Part shown: piece after piece, positions 12,486 through 24,200 of the stretch
Layout of the letters: the number at the start of each line of letters is the position of its first letter
Position numbering within the stretch: the first letter of the stretch is position 1
Assembly (NCBI RefSeq): GCF_026230105.1
Contig: NC_079476.1
Location: 28,386,559-28,450,558, forward strand
From: Diorhabda sublineata
Lineage: Eukaryota; Arthropoda; Insecta; Coleoptera; Chrysomelidae
Direction of reading: 5' to 3'
Length of the DNA stretch: 64,000 nucleotides
Notes under the pieces: generated by a model
The model's input: the letters and a program-made list of their open reading frames with translations, nothing else
Told to the model about the DNA's origin: nothing
The model's database searches: none
Made by a program: the position numbers and the translations under genes

Positions 12486-13424
12486 ATTACTTGATTCTGT
12501 ACCTTTGCAGTCGAATTTGGTTCTACCTCTACCATTTTTTCTTTGGCTTCCCTCTTATTTTTAAACGACTCTTTCGGCATATCTATTTCCCCGTACCCCA
12601 ATATTCGCCAACCATATCAATTTTCGGGCTTTAAGGAAACTTGTTACTGATGGTTAGTTCTTTTACTGTGACTTTTTTCTGGATTAAATGTGTAGACTTG
12701 AAATGAGACTAAGTTGAAAAATAAAAACCATTATGGGAAAAACTTTTCAGACAACCCTCTTACTTGAAGGGTTAGGCATAACATCAGCGATTAACATTTT
12801 GGTTTGAGAACTATACTTTTAGGTTCTTTTGTTTTAATTATGATGCGTTTTTATTTTAGGGAAGCTTTTTCATCTCTAGTTTTGTTGTTGTTTGATTTGA
12901 ATGATCTAATAGATTGAAACTATTAATGTTATTGGCATTTTTTTCAACGAATAATGAATTTATTTATAATTATTCCATAATTCTCATATTTTGTAATGTT
13001 TTGTGGAATAAAATTGTACAAGATAATTTAGCTCTTGAAACATCAAAATTACTATTTACATTTCACTTTATATTCAACGTTATACCGTCAGGATTGTCCT
13101 GTGTCGTTCGCCTCGTATCTTCAAAGTTCAACTAACCGCTCTACTGTGCTATACTACCTTATCATGCAATATTCCAGAACATTGTAGAACATTCTGTGCT
13201 TAATTACAGAAATAACGTCAGATTCCAAAAACATCTATAACAGTAGTTCTACGGTTATACAATAATATGGAACCATACACTGGCTTTTATACATTCCACT
13301 ACATAAAGTTATGAGTGACTTTAGTGCCAGTGTATCCGTCACGCTTAAATTCAAATACATTAACTTAAGGCCGTTTCCGTTAGATAGCGAGGCTCGATAG
13401 AGACTGTGTGGACACATGAGAGTA
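12486..13424. other. AT-rich interval, nothing recognised
   Basis: Short frames only, for example 12914-13135 (+). No recognisable product, RNA gene or repeat ends. Confidence 0.5.
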
Positions 13425-14303
13425 CCCGTCCATAAATTTCGTGATTGATTTTGAAACATTTTTGAACCCCCTACCCCCTCACGTGATTAAGCAGGAATTA
13501 TTAAAAGAATAACACATAATTAAACCTCAAAACGTTTTCTTAACGATAATGATAAAGAATAATGAATTCTTTATTACTTCTTTATTATTACATAATAAGT
13601 AAATAAGTATTGAATTTATTTTAATTTCTTATTGATCATCTTCAACATATGTAGATTGCATGTTATTTTTAATGGTAACTAATGGCGCAACCTATTCATC
13701 TGCACTCGTGGGTTCGAATCTTTTTTTAACGTCACATTCTATATCGTTATTTTCTTCGTCAATAGTTGGAGCCTCACACTTTGAGTTGATTTTTTCGCAA
13801 TGTGAATGCGCTGATGTACCTTAACCGCTTTTTTAGAACAAAAGTAAATTCCACAGTATTTACAAGTTCTCTCTGCAACTTCTAACTTTACTGTTGGAAA
13901 ATAGTAGTCATATGGCAATTTTTCGATATTTTGCCAACATTCCATGTGATGGCTATCCATTACTAAAAATTCTGCAAACGATTTAACATCGTGTTCATGC
14001 TGGTTTGGTACTTTTATACCCTTTTTGCTCTGATCAATTGGTATAGGCTCTCGTAAAAAACGTGTAGGAACTACATTTAACTAAGAACTTCATATCTTAG
14101 AACCTTGAATAGAATTTTCAGTATTTATTTTTTAGTAAACAGAGAACTGATGCCGCGACGCTGTGAAATTCTCCTATTTCAATAAAAATATTGAAAAGAT
14201 AATAATATGAAATATCACGAGATTATTTTGCTAACCACCCCCTTCTCTCTCATGTGATCGACCCCCTCCCTGACAGCCATCACGAGATTTATGGACGACC
14301 CCT
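13425..14303. mobile_element. DNA transposon with C-rich flanked TIRs, superfamily unassigned
   Basis: CCCGTCCATAAATTTCGTGAT at 13425-13445 is matched in inverted form by ATCACGAGATTTATGGACG at 14279-14297. Both ends are followed by C-rich stretches: CCCCCTACCCCCTCACGTGA inside the left end, and CACCCCCTTCTCTCTC and CCCCCTCCCTGACAG inside the right. The element is about 880 bp and contains a minus-strand frame with a C2H2 zinc finger. The ends differ from the mariner families in this window. I know similar 'GGGTCGTCCATAAAT...' ends from dispersed insect repeats, but I cannot name the superfamily with confidence. Confidence 0.6.
13739..14080 (-). pseudogene. C2H2 zinc-finger protein fragment inside a TIR element
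   Basis: A minus-strand frame is open from about 14080 to a stop at 13739. A methionine lies at 13960, but homology-like sequence starts upstream of it ('VVPTRFLREPIPIDQS' just after a stop), so the true start is not in this frame. Near the C terminus it carries one classical zinc finger, CKYCGIYFCSKKAVKVHQ plus RIH, with C-X2-C-X12-H-X3-H spacing. That suggests nucleic-acid binding. The frame lies wholly between the inverted termini 13425 and 14303, so it is probably cargo or a fragment of the element's own protein, not a host gene. Length is far below a usual transposase or zinc-finger factor. Confidence 0.5.
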
Positions 14304-15639
14304 TATGTTTAACCCAAACTCGGCTGATTTAACATTTGTTCTTCTCATAATAACACCCACAAAATCGTAATTTATATTCTCAAATACTTAATCAAAAATT
14401 TTTTAAGAGTTCAGTAGTATTTTTATTTAAAAAATATGAAAATAATTTATTTTGTATCGTAGTTAAGGTTAAACATGGTGGCCACTCTCATGTGGCCGCA
14501 CTGTTTCTACCAATACTAATCTAATATATTCTATATATTAATAGCAGGTTCATCGAAGATACTATTAATGCATGTTCTAATTTTTTGTAATAGGTAAATA
14601 TCAATTCTTGCGTATTTTTTTTTGTATGATTAGTAGAAGAGTGACTTGTTTACTTCTTTTTATAAATAACTTCAAGAAACAATATGCAATGGCGTCTTTC
14701 TCGAATGAAAACTGTTAACTAATCTTTTTTTGTTCAATATTGTCAGTGGTAAAATGTGGTAGGTCGTGATAAAGCAATATACATAAAAAATGTACATATT
14801 CACTGTGTGTTGTCTACAGATCATGATTCCGTAAAATGTGTTGCATATCTTTTCTTTCAAATCGATTCAAAAAACATCTGTTCGATTTTAAAATCGATGT
14901 GTTAAATAAATAAATTTAAATATCGCTAAAAGGATAGTGGCGCTTAAAATTTAAACAAATTGAAAGTCAAAAACATGTTAATTTTCGACCTTGGTATCTA
15001 ATTTTATTAGGCAGGCATTTAAAAGTTGAACATTCCATCATTCTTCATGTACACAAATAAATACTCGCAAATTCAAGGATGTGAATTTGGATGTACGCGA
15101 ATGCAGATAACAATTTATAACTTTTTAACACCGTTGCCGGGTTTGACAGTTTTTTAAATAAGTAAATAATCATTCTCAAATTTTTTATAATCATCTAGAA
15201 ATATTTTTGTCACATACAAGTTGTGATAAAGTTGGCTCAAAGATCTTATCGCAGAAAAGAATTTACATTACATTACATATATGTAATAATTTACCGCACA
15301 TATGACTTCGTAATGAATAGCTTTTACAAAAAAGCCGCACATAGGAAATGGACTTGGTCAAGCTAAGACTGTGAGACTAAAAATGAAATAGATTTCATGA
15401 TAATTTCTAATAACAAAGGATGTTGGGGTTCTAATCAGATGTTCCATAATGGTGATTAAATAATATTAAGAAAAAAGTAATAATAAACATCAGGAAGGAA
15501 AGAGATACGCTTGCTACGAGGATAACGAGAAACGCACTGTAAATGAAAATAACTTTGAGAAACTGAAAAAACCGGAAATTACCGTCTGTACAAGATGTGT
15601 ACGTTGACGTGAGCATAGACGTTATTTACCACAAACTCA
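14304..15639. other. AT-rich interval, nothing recognised
   Basis: No coding region could be supported. A perfect 16-bp palindrome ATTACATATATGTAAT lies near 15272-15287 but is simple AT-rich sequence. Confidence 0.5.
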
Positions 15640-16560
15640 TTGGAGTCATGAAGTATGCAGAAGAAAGTTGTAGAACTTCAACAAAAACGAAATGGAAAAA
15701 CTGGGCACCAACACAAAACTGATGATAGCAAAGATGAGAAGAGAAATGGTAGACAAACAGAGAAATATCCAAGGCGATAAGAAAATATCTAAGAAGATAT
15801 GACACTCATAAAATATCTAACATAATTGAAGAAAGGGGGACAAAAGCCATGAGGAAGACGACACTATAAAAAGAATAATGCCAATGGTAACATATAGAAC
15901 CGGTAGAACTGATACCAATGATTCAAAATAATGGCTCAGAAGATCTGCCAGATGTTATTACAGATGAAATAAAGATAGCAATTATTAATATCAAAAACAA
16001 GGCACCTGGCGATGACGGTCTGGTTATCGTGGCTATAAAGTGACGAGTTCCTCTCTATCGAGCTCTATGCAAGTTGCTTAATATTTGCATAGAAAAAGGA
16101 ACACCTTTCCAACGGGATCGAGCAATAATAATGATAAACAAGCTGGATTTGGAGCAGAGTATAATACAAACGATCATTTTCAAATAATCAAAACGCTCAC
16201 AGAGCGAACTATGAAAAGACGTTTGATACAGTGAACAGTTTTGACCGCCTATAGAGTAGCAATCATAAAATATGTATACGACAACGCAAAAGTATTCACG
16301 AAAACACCACCGACTTTAATATAAAAGAGGAGTAAAGAAAAAGTGGGGTCATCTTACCAAAACTGTTCATTACTATGCTGGAATATATGGAAGTAACTTT
16401 CGTTTGAAAAACTTCAGATTCCTGAGTTGTTGTAGTAGACCGTGTCGACGGAGGTAGAAATATGCTTGATGATTTAAATAAAGCCTCAAAAAAAGTTTGA
16501 ACATAAATAAATCGTACAGTGTTCGAACATACCGGTGCTAAAGTTATCCGAAACAACCCT
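15640..16560 (+). mobile_element. RTE-like LINE, reverse transcriptase fragment
   Basis: The plus strand reads as the start of a reverse transcriptase domain in broken frames. 'DEIKIAIINIKNKAPGDDG' near 15963-16020 is the hallmark entry motif of RTE-like insect LINEs. It is followed by 'LCKLLNICIEKGTPFQ' near 16065-16115. After a deletion, 'KQAGFGAEYNTNDHFQIIK' near 16138-16195 marks the next conserved block, and 'YVYDNAKVFTKTPPT' near 16270-16315 the next. The YADD-type catalytic box is not readable. A matching C-terminal tail lies at 16915-17210 in the same orientation, and the two may be parts of one decayed element. Confidence 0.75.
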
Positions 16561-16914
16561 CTTCACAGCGGCGCATCATCATCAATTACTTATTTATTAT
16601 TATGAACCTCATTAAGTTATCTTGCTATAAATTTTGAAAATGTTTAGTCTGTCTGTAAGTTTTAGAGATTCCACTTCAACCCCATTGAAGTATCAATCTC
16701 AGTTAATTATTATTAATGTGACAATAATGAACCATTAATATATTTATCTAATTTTATAATTATTATATATGGTATAAGATAAAAACTAATTCATTCAACT
16801 GATATTCGTCTAGTACGCCAGTCAGATTGGTGTAATCATATGTAACTTTAAATTATTAAATCCTAAGTTTGCTAAATAAATTGTTTGTTTAAAAAAGCAA
16901 GTTGATGACTTATT

Positions 16915-17210
16915 TAATTCTAACATACGATGCTGAAACTCCAACCTCAATAAAAACTACTATAAACCAAATAAACAATGGGACGAGCGATACTAGATTT
17001 ATCTCCGAGACAGAGTAGTGAGGTTTGAAATGGTATACCAAAAGAATTCTTGAGTAAAGACAAAATGCCCTTAAATGTAGAAGATGCCTACCGAACGCTA
17101 GACTGACGATATTAAGAGGATAGTTCTCAGTTGCTAATGACTGTGAACAGGAGCAAAAATTAAAGGAGGCCTATGTCCAGCAGTGGACGAGATTGGCTGT
17201 TTGATGATGA
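16915..17210 (+). mobile_element. RTE-like LINE, 3' terminal fragment
   Basis: The segment opens with 'TYDAET' (about 16922-16940), the decayed form of the conserved 'TYGAETW' box. It includes 'RFISETE' and ends with 'LKEAYVQQWT' (about 17160-17190), the almost invariant last residues of many insect RTE-like ORFs. The DNA form, GGAGGCCTATGTCCAGCAG, is a familiar LINE 3' end. A TGATGATGA tail follows at 17201. Same strand as 15640-16560, with about 350 bp between that I cannot align. Confidence 0.75.
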
Positions 17211-18499
17211 CTTAGTTATCCGAATAAAATGGTTTACCATGCATATGTTGAAGCTTTGAATAAATGGGAAACTAAATGTGGAAAATATAGTCTATTTGAA
17301 CTATGGCGGCTGTTTGTGCAACTTCCCTTAGCGTTTTCCTTCACCCCTCCTAAATCGGCGTAATACATACCTATAATTTTAGCCCCTTCTTCAGGTAATC
17401 TATGAAAATTACGCTTTCAGCATATCAAATTACAGTTGACATGATCTTCTCTGCGAAAGTTACGTCTTAAATTTTTTCGGCCAATCTGAACTTGGATATT
17501 TCTTACTCTGCATTTTGGTTGCTGCTTCATAGATTTCGTTATGTTATGTGCTAAATAGCTTCCAAAATTTTTTTTAAGATTCTGACACGCTGCCCTAGAC
17601 GCATGTGCCTTTATAAAGAATTTCATGGTGAAATAGTTTACCAGGATGCAATGTAAAACAATCTATGCTTGAACACACCCTGGCAGTCTTGATATACATA
17701 TGGAAGCTTATTTTTGCGAATATTTGCCTAATGTTCACAAATTTCAAAAACACTGTCCAAGTAGATTAGAGCAGTATTACAAAATCTAATACACGAAATG
17801 TAGAAATTTAATTATATTAGTTATAGCCAGTTTCCTGAATCGGAATTTGCCATAAAAAGAATTAGAATCTAATGGTTCAGGAAAAGATGGTTTATAATCC
17901 ATTTTGAAAAAAGTAACTCAGTTGTAATTTATGGAACCGTTGGTGATATTCATACTGAAATACGCTGTTTACACTAACGCCAAGTTCAGAGACCGAAGGT
18001 AAACTGGTTGATGTAGTGATAGTGTAAACAGTATGTTTCAGTTTGAAAGGATTTATTCATATTTGTTAAGGACACTCCAAAAACTTCCATTTATTCTTCC
18101 AAGAAATGCCATAAAGCCGTTCTGCACTGATGATTCTGTTTTAAATGAAAAAAATATTGTTTCAAAAAATGCGATACAAGGATTTATAATGATTGAAAAA
18201 TGTGAGATTTTTACTGGTATATATGCAGTTTCTATGATTTTGTGCGAAAGCGCAAGTAAAAATTATGTGCTTCGTATGTTAACTTGGGATTTAGGAAACA
18301 AGTTTCAAATCCCCACCTAAAGAGTGAAGAGAAATTGATTGAGAAAGCCTCAAAATCTAGTCTTCTAATGTGTTGGTATGAAACAAACTTTTCTGGATCT
18401 AAAACGAAAATTTTAGTACTAAATAAATAATAATTCTCATGTCAATCTTAAAAAATGACGGCGATCAGTAGACAAAATATACTGTAAGGGTTTGGTCGA
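17211..18499. other. AT-rich interval containing an inverted repeat
   Basis: No gene is recognised. An imperfect inverted repeat lies at 17954-18042, and a 95-codon frame of unknown nature (18033-18320, +) starts inside its right arm. 17417-17626 (-, 69 codons, lysine and arginine rich) is another unassigned frame. Confidence 0.4.
17954..18042. repeat. imperfect inverted repeat, 23-bp arms
   Basis: The left arm ACTGAAATACGCTGTTTACACTA (17954-17976) pairs with the right arm 18020-18042 with two differences. The loop is 43 bases. It could be the residue of a foldback element or a hairpin. No target duplication is obvious. Confidence 0.6.
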
Positions 18500-19255
18500 A
18501 ATTTTTCCTACCTAACAATAATCATTTTTGTTTTTGGACATCGCCTCTTTCAAGCCTATAAGTCTAGGATGCTTTAACTCTTTTAATCCTTGCATATAAT
18601 AGTTACTGTCTCTTACCACAAAGTAAGCATTTTCATTTGCGATAATGTGAAATTTCTCTCCTGCAAGTGAAATAGAAAAAGTCGCTGGTGGAAACAGTGA
18701 ATAGTCAACCAATTCAAAGCGTGAATTTTACCCATAGCGATCACCGAAGTGTGAGAAGGTGCGTTATTCTTATTAAAAAGCAATTTATTTTTCTTTAATT
18801 GCAATTTTCCCCTTTACCCTACTGAGGATAGATGCGTAATACTTTTTCCTTTTTGAAGAGAGTCGATGAACACAATTACTATCCCAAAAAACGGTCGCCG
18901 TGATTTTTCCGGTCGATTTTTCGGAGCAAATTCGCCTTTAGCAGGTCACTGTCTTATTTTTTAGTTTCGGAGTGTAGTGGTAGATCAAGTTCCGTCTACA
19001 GTTATGGTTTGATAAAAAAATGCTATTCATTTTATATAAACCCCGTCAATGAGCAAATTTTGATTCAAATTCCCTTATGATTCCAAGTGTACAGCAAATG
19101 AATTCTTTTGATATGCCTCTTCTATTTTTCTAACCTCAATCCGACGAACTTTTTCGATAATATCGCTGGTTGTCGCAGATTTTTGCCGTTTTTAACGGTC
19201 GTCGTCAGTCGGAATCACTCAACGCATGCGTAAATGTATTGTACGCTACCGTACC
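18500..19255 (-). mobile_element. mariner-like transposon remnant
   Basis: The minus strand contains a decayed mariner transposase. From 5' to 3' of the coding strand: 'KTAKICDNQRYYRKSSSD' near 19195-19140, a degraded D1 region ending in 'STGKITATVFWDSN' near 18930-18870, then 'LLFNKNNAPSHTSVIAMGKIH' near 18785-18725. That last block is D2, with the aspartate replaced by asparagine. After a frame break come 'SISLAGEKFHIIANENAYF' and 'DSNYYMQGLKELKHPR', the C-terminal part. The third catalytic motif is blurred at the frameshift. No clear terminal repeats were found. Confidence 0.7.
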
Positions 19256-19509
19256 AGTTTACGTCAACTGGCATATATTTTTCAAAATTATTTTAAATAA
19301 TTGGTGGTTAATTTAGTCATAAACCTTTCAATATTCTTACAATTTAATGAATAAGACTTCATTTTTTCTGATTCGGAATGCTAAAGTTTATTTGATTAAT
19401 GAATATATTCATTTGAAATTTGTTTATGTCGCTAAATTTGACGTATTCTACAATGATGAAATATTTAGGCTATATTTCCGTATTTGCTCGGTTTAGGATC
19501 ATAAGTTTG

Positions 19510-19988
19510 TTTAGCGTTTTCGAGGTCGTAAAATCAAGGTTCCGGATGTTGGAACTTAGTACTTCCGATTTTACCAATAACTGGATTGGTTAATTTTCAA
19601 TTCGGCTTTATGAATTGTTTTGTTTTTAAAAAGTTCTTTTTTGGGAGGCATATTTTTAGAGGTTTTTCTGAAGAGGGATTGAATGTGCATTAAGGAAAAA
19701 GTCATAAATAATTGTTATTCACGTTTTTATTTATTCAACTTTTGTTTGTATTCGAATTAGTTCTTTGATTTTGTGAGGAGTCCAAGGAACGGATACATTT
19801 TCTGATTAGCTGAGATTAGGTTATGTTAAATGGTCGATAACTCGGGAACATTTTCCATGTTATTCAAAAATCCAATCAAAAAATCTGAAGCAGAAGTCAA
19901 CCAATCAAATTATTTGTAAAACCGTAAGTACTAATTTCCAAAAAGTGAGACTTTGACAAAGAAATTCTGTGTCCTCGAAAACGCTAAA
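19510..19988. mobile_element. MITE-like element, 16-bp perfect TIRs
   Basis: TTTAGCGTTTTCGAGG (19510-19525) is repeated in perfect inverted form, CCTCGAAAACGCTAAA, at 19973-19988. The unit is about 479 bp and has no coding capacity. Flanking target duplications are not obvious. Size and terminal repeats fit a miniature inverted-repeat transposable element. I do not recognise the family. Confidence 0.6.
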
Positions 19989-20589
19989 TTATGATTGAAT
20001 CGAACACAATATTTCCAATATTTTGATTATTGTTGTGCCTTTGATATTTTAAGTTTTCCAATGCAGGATGTAATTTTTCTATTTCTCAATGAATTATTTC
20101 ACGCTTTCATGAAACTGTAACAAAAATTTAGTCCAACCTAACAATATTCACTTAAGTCATAATTATTTTTCCAAAATTAATGATAATGTTTTGATATTTT
20201 GGCAACAGCGTTTTTGTATATTATACGAGTTTTTATTTTTATCTTTTACCGTTTACGCATTCACATGATGGAATTTCGCGGGATATTTTAACGCGATGTT
20301 CAAGGTAATAAAGTACCACGTGACTCGGTTGCCCTGGCCTACTTTACTTTGAAAAATAAAGAAAAAAATGTATAAATAGATTGCAAATCTTTATATGTAA
20401 ATAATAATTTTTTAATGAGAAAAATTGATGGTGACTAAAAAATAAAATAATAACTGTAATACATATATTGTTTATTCTGCATTGCATTTATAAAAATAAA
20501 TTACTTGCCGCATAAACAACTTTCTTCATCAAATTGTTAATTAACAAAATTTTCTCAAACTTTATTTATCATTGAGAAAACTGTGATTA
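19989..20589. other. AT-rich interval, nothing recognised
   Basis: No coding frame of note, no inverted termini and no tandem array. Confidence 0.5.
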
Positions 20590-21200
20590 GTTTTCAATAT
20601 ATTCTTCCTTTACTTCCACATATTTTCCAGAACGTCTAACCAAAGCTTCTACGCCGCTCTAAAAATATGATGCATCCATGACTCAAAATGTTCGTACTCC
20701 GCCTGTTTTACTTAAATTGCCCTTCAACTTTGCGAATAAAAAAAAGTCAGAAGGGGCCAGATCAGTGCTATATGGTGGATGTTCGTGTACAGTATGTCTG
20801 CAACCGTTGTCACGAAGCAAGCTTACCCTGGGCTAATTTTGTCGCGCCTTTTTTATATAATTTTTTTACGCTTTTTACTTTTAAATCCTTAATCAAGTCC
20901 AAAAATATTGTAGCCATCACTTTTTTTTGGTGCTTTTTGTGACCTCTGCTTTTTTTGACATGGGCTCTCCGTTGCAATGCCATGGAATCTTTATTGGAAG
21001 TCGAGTCATAGTAAAAGACCATAATATTGGATAAACTGTTATAAATGTTCCGATTACACATTTTTCAAAACAACTTGATTGAGTGGTTGTTCGAGCTCTA
21101 CTCTTTAATAAATTGGATCGAGTCAAAATTTGAAACTTGTTGAGACTTGTCACTGATGCGTGCATAAAGATTTTCGTGAACTCACTCTAATCAGTATTTA
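20590..21200 (-). mobile_element. mariner-like transposon remnant
   Basis: On the minus strand, 21060-20810 holds 'IMVFYYDSTSNKDSMALQRR', a decayed 'DETWVYHYDPESK...QW' block with the first catalytic aspartate lost, followed by 'KVMATIFLD'. Beyond a large deletion, 20790-20690 gives a decayed 'HPPYSTDLAPSDFF' block that retains its aspartate in one frame. The C-terminal tail continues to about 20595. The gap between the D1 and D3 regions is far shorter than in an intact mariner, so D2 is gone. Ends were not identified. Confidence 0.7.
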
Positions 21201-24200
21201 GTTATAGTTAGGTCAAGAACTCATCGACCGCGCTACCTATAAGCGAAAAACCAAATTTTTTGAGGGCATCCAAATAATTTTAGTAATAGTATGTCAATTT
21301 GATTAGTAGACTAGACTAATCGAGGAATTTGAACAGTCATAAAAATATCTCTGTTGGTTAAATTAAGTTATGTGTTGGTCCAAATCAGGGATGTAGTAAA
21401 ATAAAAACCGACATCAGCAGAATTTGAAACATGAATTGCAGATTTTTATCTACTATAAATGTGTATACAGTAGTCTGCCGGTAATCCGACAAACGTTTTG
21501 CAGGACATTGTCGAACTATCAAAATGTCGGATTATAGAGGACTTACTTACTATACTATATAGGACTATACCCCTTACTACAAAAAAGTACCTTGTAATTT
21601 GACAAATTAGGAATCCAATAAGATTCTATGTGTTGGACATATATTACAAATCATACTTCATTGTGTATGTCAAATTTGAGAAATTAAACAACATAATAGA
21701 GAACTTACATTTTATTATAAAATTAACTTTTAACAAGGCTTATCCTTTAGTCCTGTCTATATCGGAATTTCCCATGATGCCTAGCAAACGTTTTAGTAAG
21801 TGTACGATGGATTTTCCGTAAGATTTATTTCTTGTGGTTTCTACAATTCTGTCCAAACCCATTTTTTCAACATGTTCCATTTTTTCATTCCTTCTCCATT
21901 TGTCTACATTTGACACTTTGATGACTACATTCCTTTGCCCGTCAGTATACTGTTTGTATGTGAATAGTTTTCAGGGCCTCAATCTCAGTTGTTTTTAATT
22001 TTCTAGATTTGTTAGAGATATTTGCGCGTCAGATTTCATCTTTTATTTTGTATATTTTTGACTCAGCAATACCAAGGCTCGTTTTTCCCAATAAAATCTT
22101 TGAGGTGTCCTGATTTTGCGGCCACTTTTTTGATATTTTCTAAACTTTCTTGAATTATTTTATTTCCTGTTACTATTTTGTCTCGCTGGAGCTACTTCGT
22201 TGCTCTCATGTATTTGGTATCGTTTGTAGATATATGCATGTTTATTTTTGATGCCTTATTGTTAAAAGCTTTTAATATTCCCAATAGTTCATATGTTCTT
22301 CCCTTTAATATCCTAATTTAGTATTTTTCGCGGTTTTTTACCTTTTCGTATATAATTGTATACAACAGAAGAAGGCTGAAAGTGTTTATATCATGACGTG
22401 AACATTAAAATTTTCCTTTTTTTTTCATATACTTTCATAAGTTCAAATGAATATTGATTTAGTTTTGCGCCCCGCTGGAAATTAAACGTTGTTTATTTAG
22501 GTCAAATTAACTAATAATTTGAATTATTTCCTTTTTAGTATTTTGAAGCCCCAATAATTAATTTTGTTTTTGCGCTACATTTTCAAATTATTCTACAGTT
22601 TGTAATAGCAAAATTAAATGGAAAATCGCAAGCATATTATATTTAAATGTGATTCCTTCCATAAATGGGAGAATCATTTAAAGAGTTCTCTTCATGATTA
22701 ATTTAAAAATGATATTCCATTATATCAACAATAGATTTACGCGTTCACAAACATCTATTCGTTTTAGAATTCCACTCAACAATGTCTATTTCTCAGTTAC
22801 TGCTGTTATTGTAGGAGTAAAGTATATCCAAATGGATATTGTACTTTTGGGGATAGTTACGAAGAGACTCTCCCTTTTTTTGATAACATTGTAGAGAAAA
22901 CTTTTGTCCCAGTTTCAGTAAATGCTACTACATCCATTTTACATTGCCTGATCTCTACAAGCATCCTCTTTGATCGCTACTCTTCGAATACTATGTATTC
23001 CGGAATCCATTTCTTTTTTGTATGTCTGTTTTTGTCATATGGTTTCTTCCGTCACATCTGAGGATCTGTTAAAAGTCTTTGGATGCATATTGATTGAAAA
23101 AGTGATAGGTCCAAGTAGATCGCTTCAATCCACTAGCTAAGAGAGTCAGAACATTTTTTCCTTTACATTGATTGCTTTTCTCAATTTGGAGTTAATCTCT
23201 TGTAGGTTTTCCGCTTCTTTAAACGGGGTAATTGTCTAACAATTAACATACAAGTCTTAAACTTAACTTACAAGGAAATGTCTGGCTTACATAATTTTTT
23301 TTACTTTACGATTTTTCCTCATCTCATAGTAACGCCCCAGGCATATTATGGGCAAGTAACTAGCGGCAAAAAACGTTAAAACTTGTTATTTTGTTACTTA
23401 ATGTCAATTTTTATAAAAATTTGGATTCAAGCTTGGATTTGCAAAAAAATTTGAAATCTCAGATTTTATGCAAGTGTATTTTTAAGAAGTGTTGCTTTTT
23501 AATATTTCAACCCTTATGAAATCCACCTTCAATGACCAAATTTTTCAAAAGTTTTTTACAGAAATAATAAAAAAATAAAAATATTTTTCGAATCAATAAA
23601 ATTTTTTAGTTAGAAAATAATAAAGAAAAAAATTTTGAATAATTACATTTCATCATCCCTAATATCTTCTTCCTCTTCTCGTTCGTGCCGTGCCGGCTGT
23701 TGCTCGATTGTACACTCCACTTTTTCAAATGCTCCAAAACTTGTGAATTTTGAAAAAAAAAACAGTTGGTGCTTTGACAATAACTCGCTTTGTTTCAAGC
23801 TATGAACTTTTTAAAAAGCATTTTGTAGTAGATTTGAAGTACTTCAACGTCATATCAATTAAAACTTTTTTCGTCCCACGGTTTTGAAAAGGGTGCAGCT
23901 CAAAGGGGTTACATGAGTCACATTTGGTACGCAAATACAAACTTTGTATCTCCTTCAATTTTCATGAAACATAGATTTAGAAAAGCTCAAAATTTTTGCC
24001 AAACCCTACAATTAATATTTGAAACATTTTTTTTTCAAGATTACGGAAATGTTCAATTTAATCAATTATTTTTTTCTAAAATTAACATTCAAAACCGGTC
24101 AAATCACATAGATCAAATCAATAATACATCAATATAGTTAATTGCAAATGGATTACGATTAATTTAAATTAGGGTGATAATGGCGGGTATAATTATTACA

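Noticed and set aside
13700..13727. GGTTCGAATC followed by TTTTTTT, like a tRNA or SINE B box with a pol III terminator
   Set aside because: No acceptor stem, anticodon arm or well-placed A box can be folded around it, so it is probably chance.
22690..23240. Minus-strand text resembling the start of a LINE endonuclease domain ('DVVAFTETGTK' type)
   Set aside because: The match depends on frame changes and very short motifs; the neighbouring residues do not follow any endonuclease I know.
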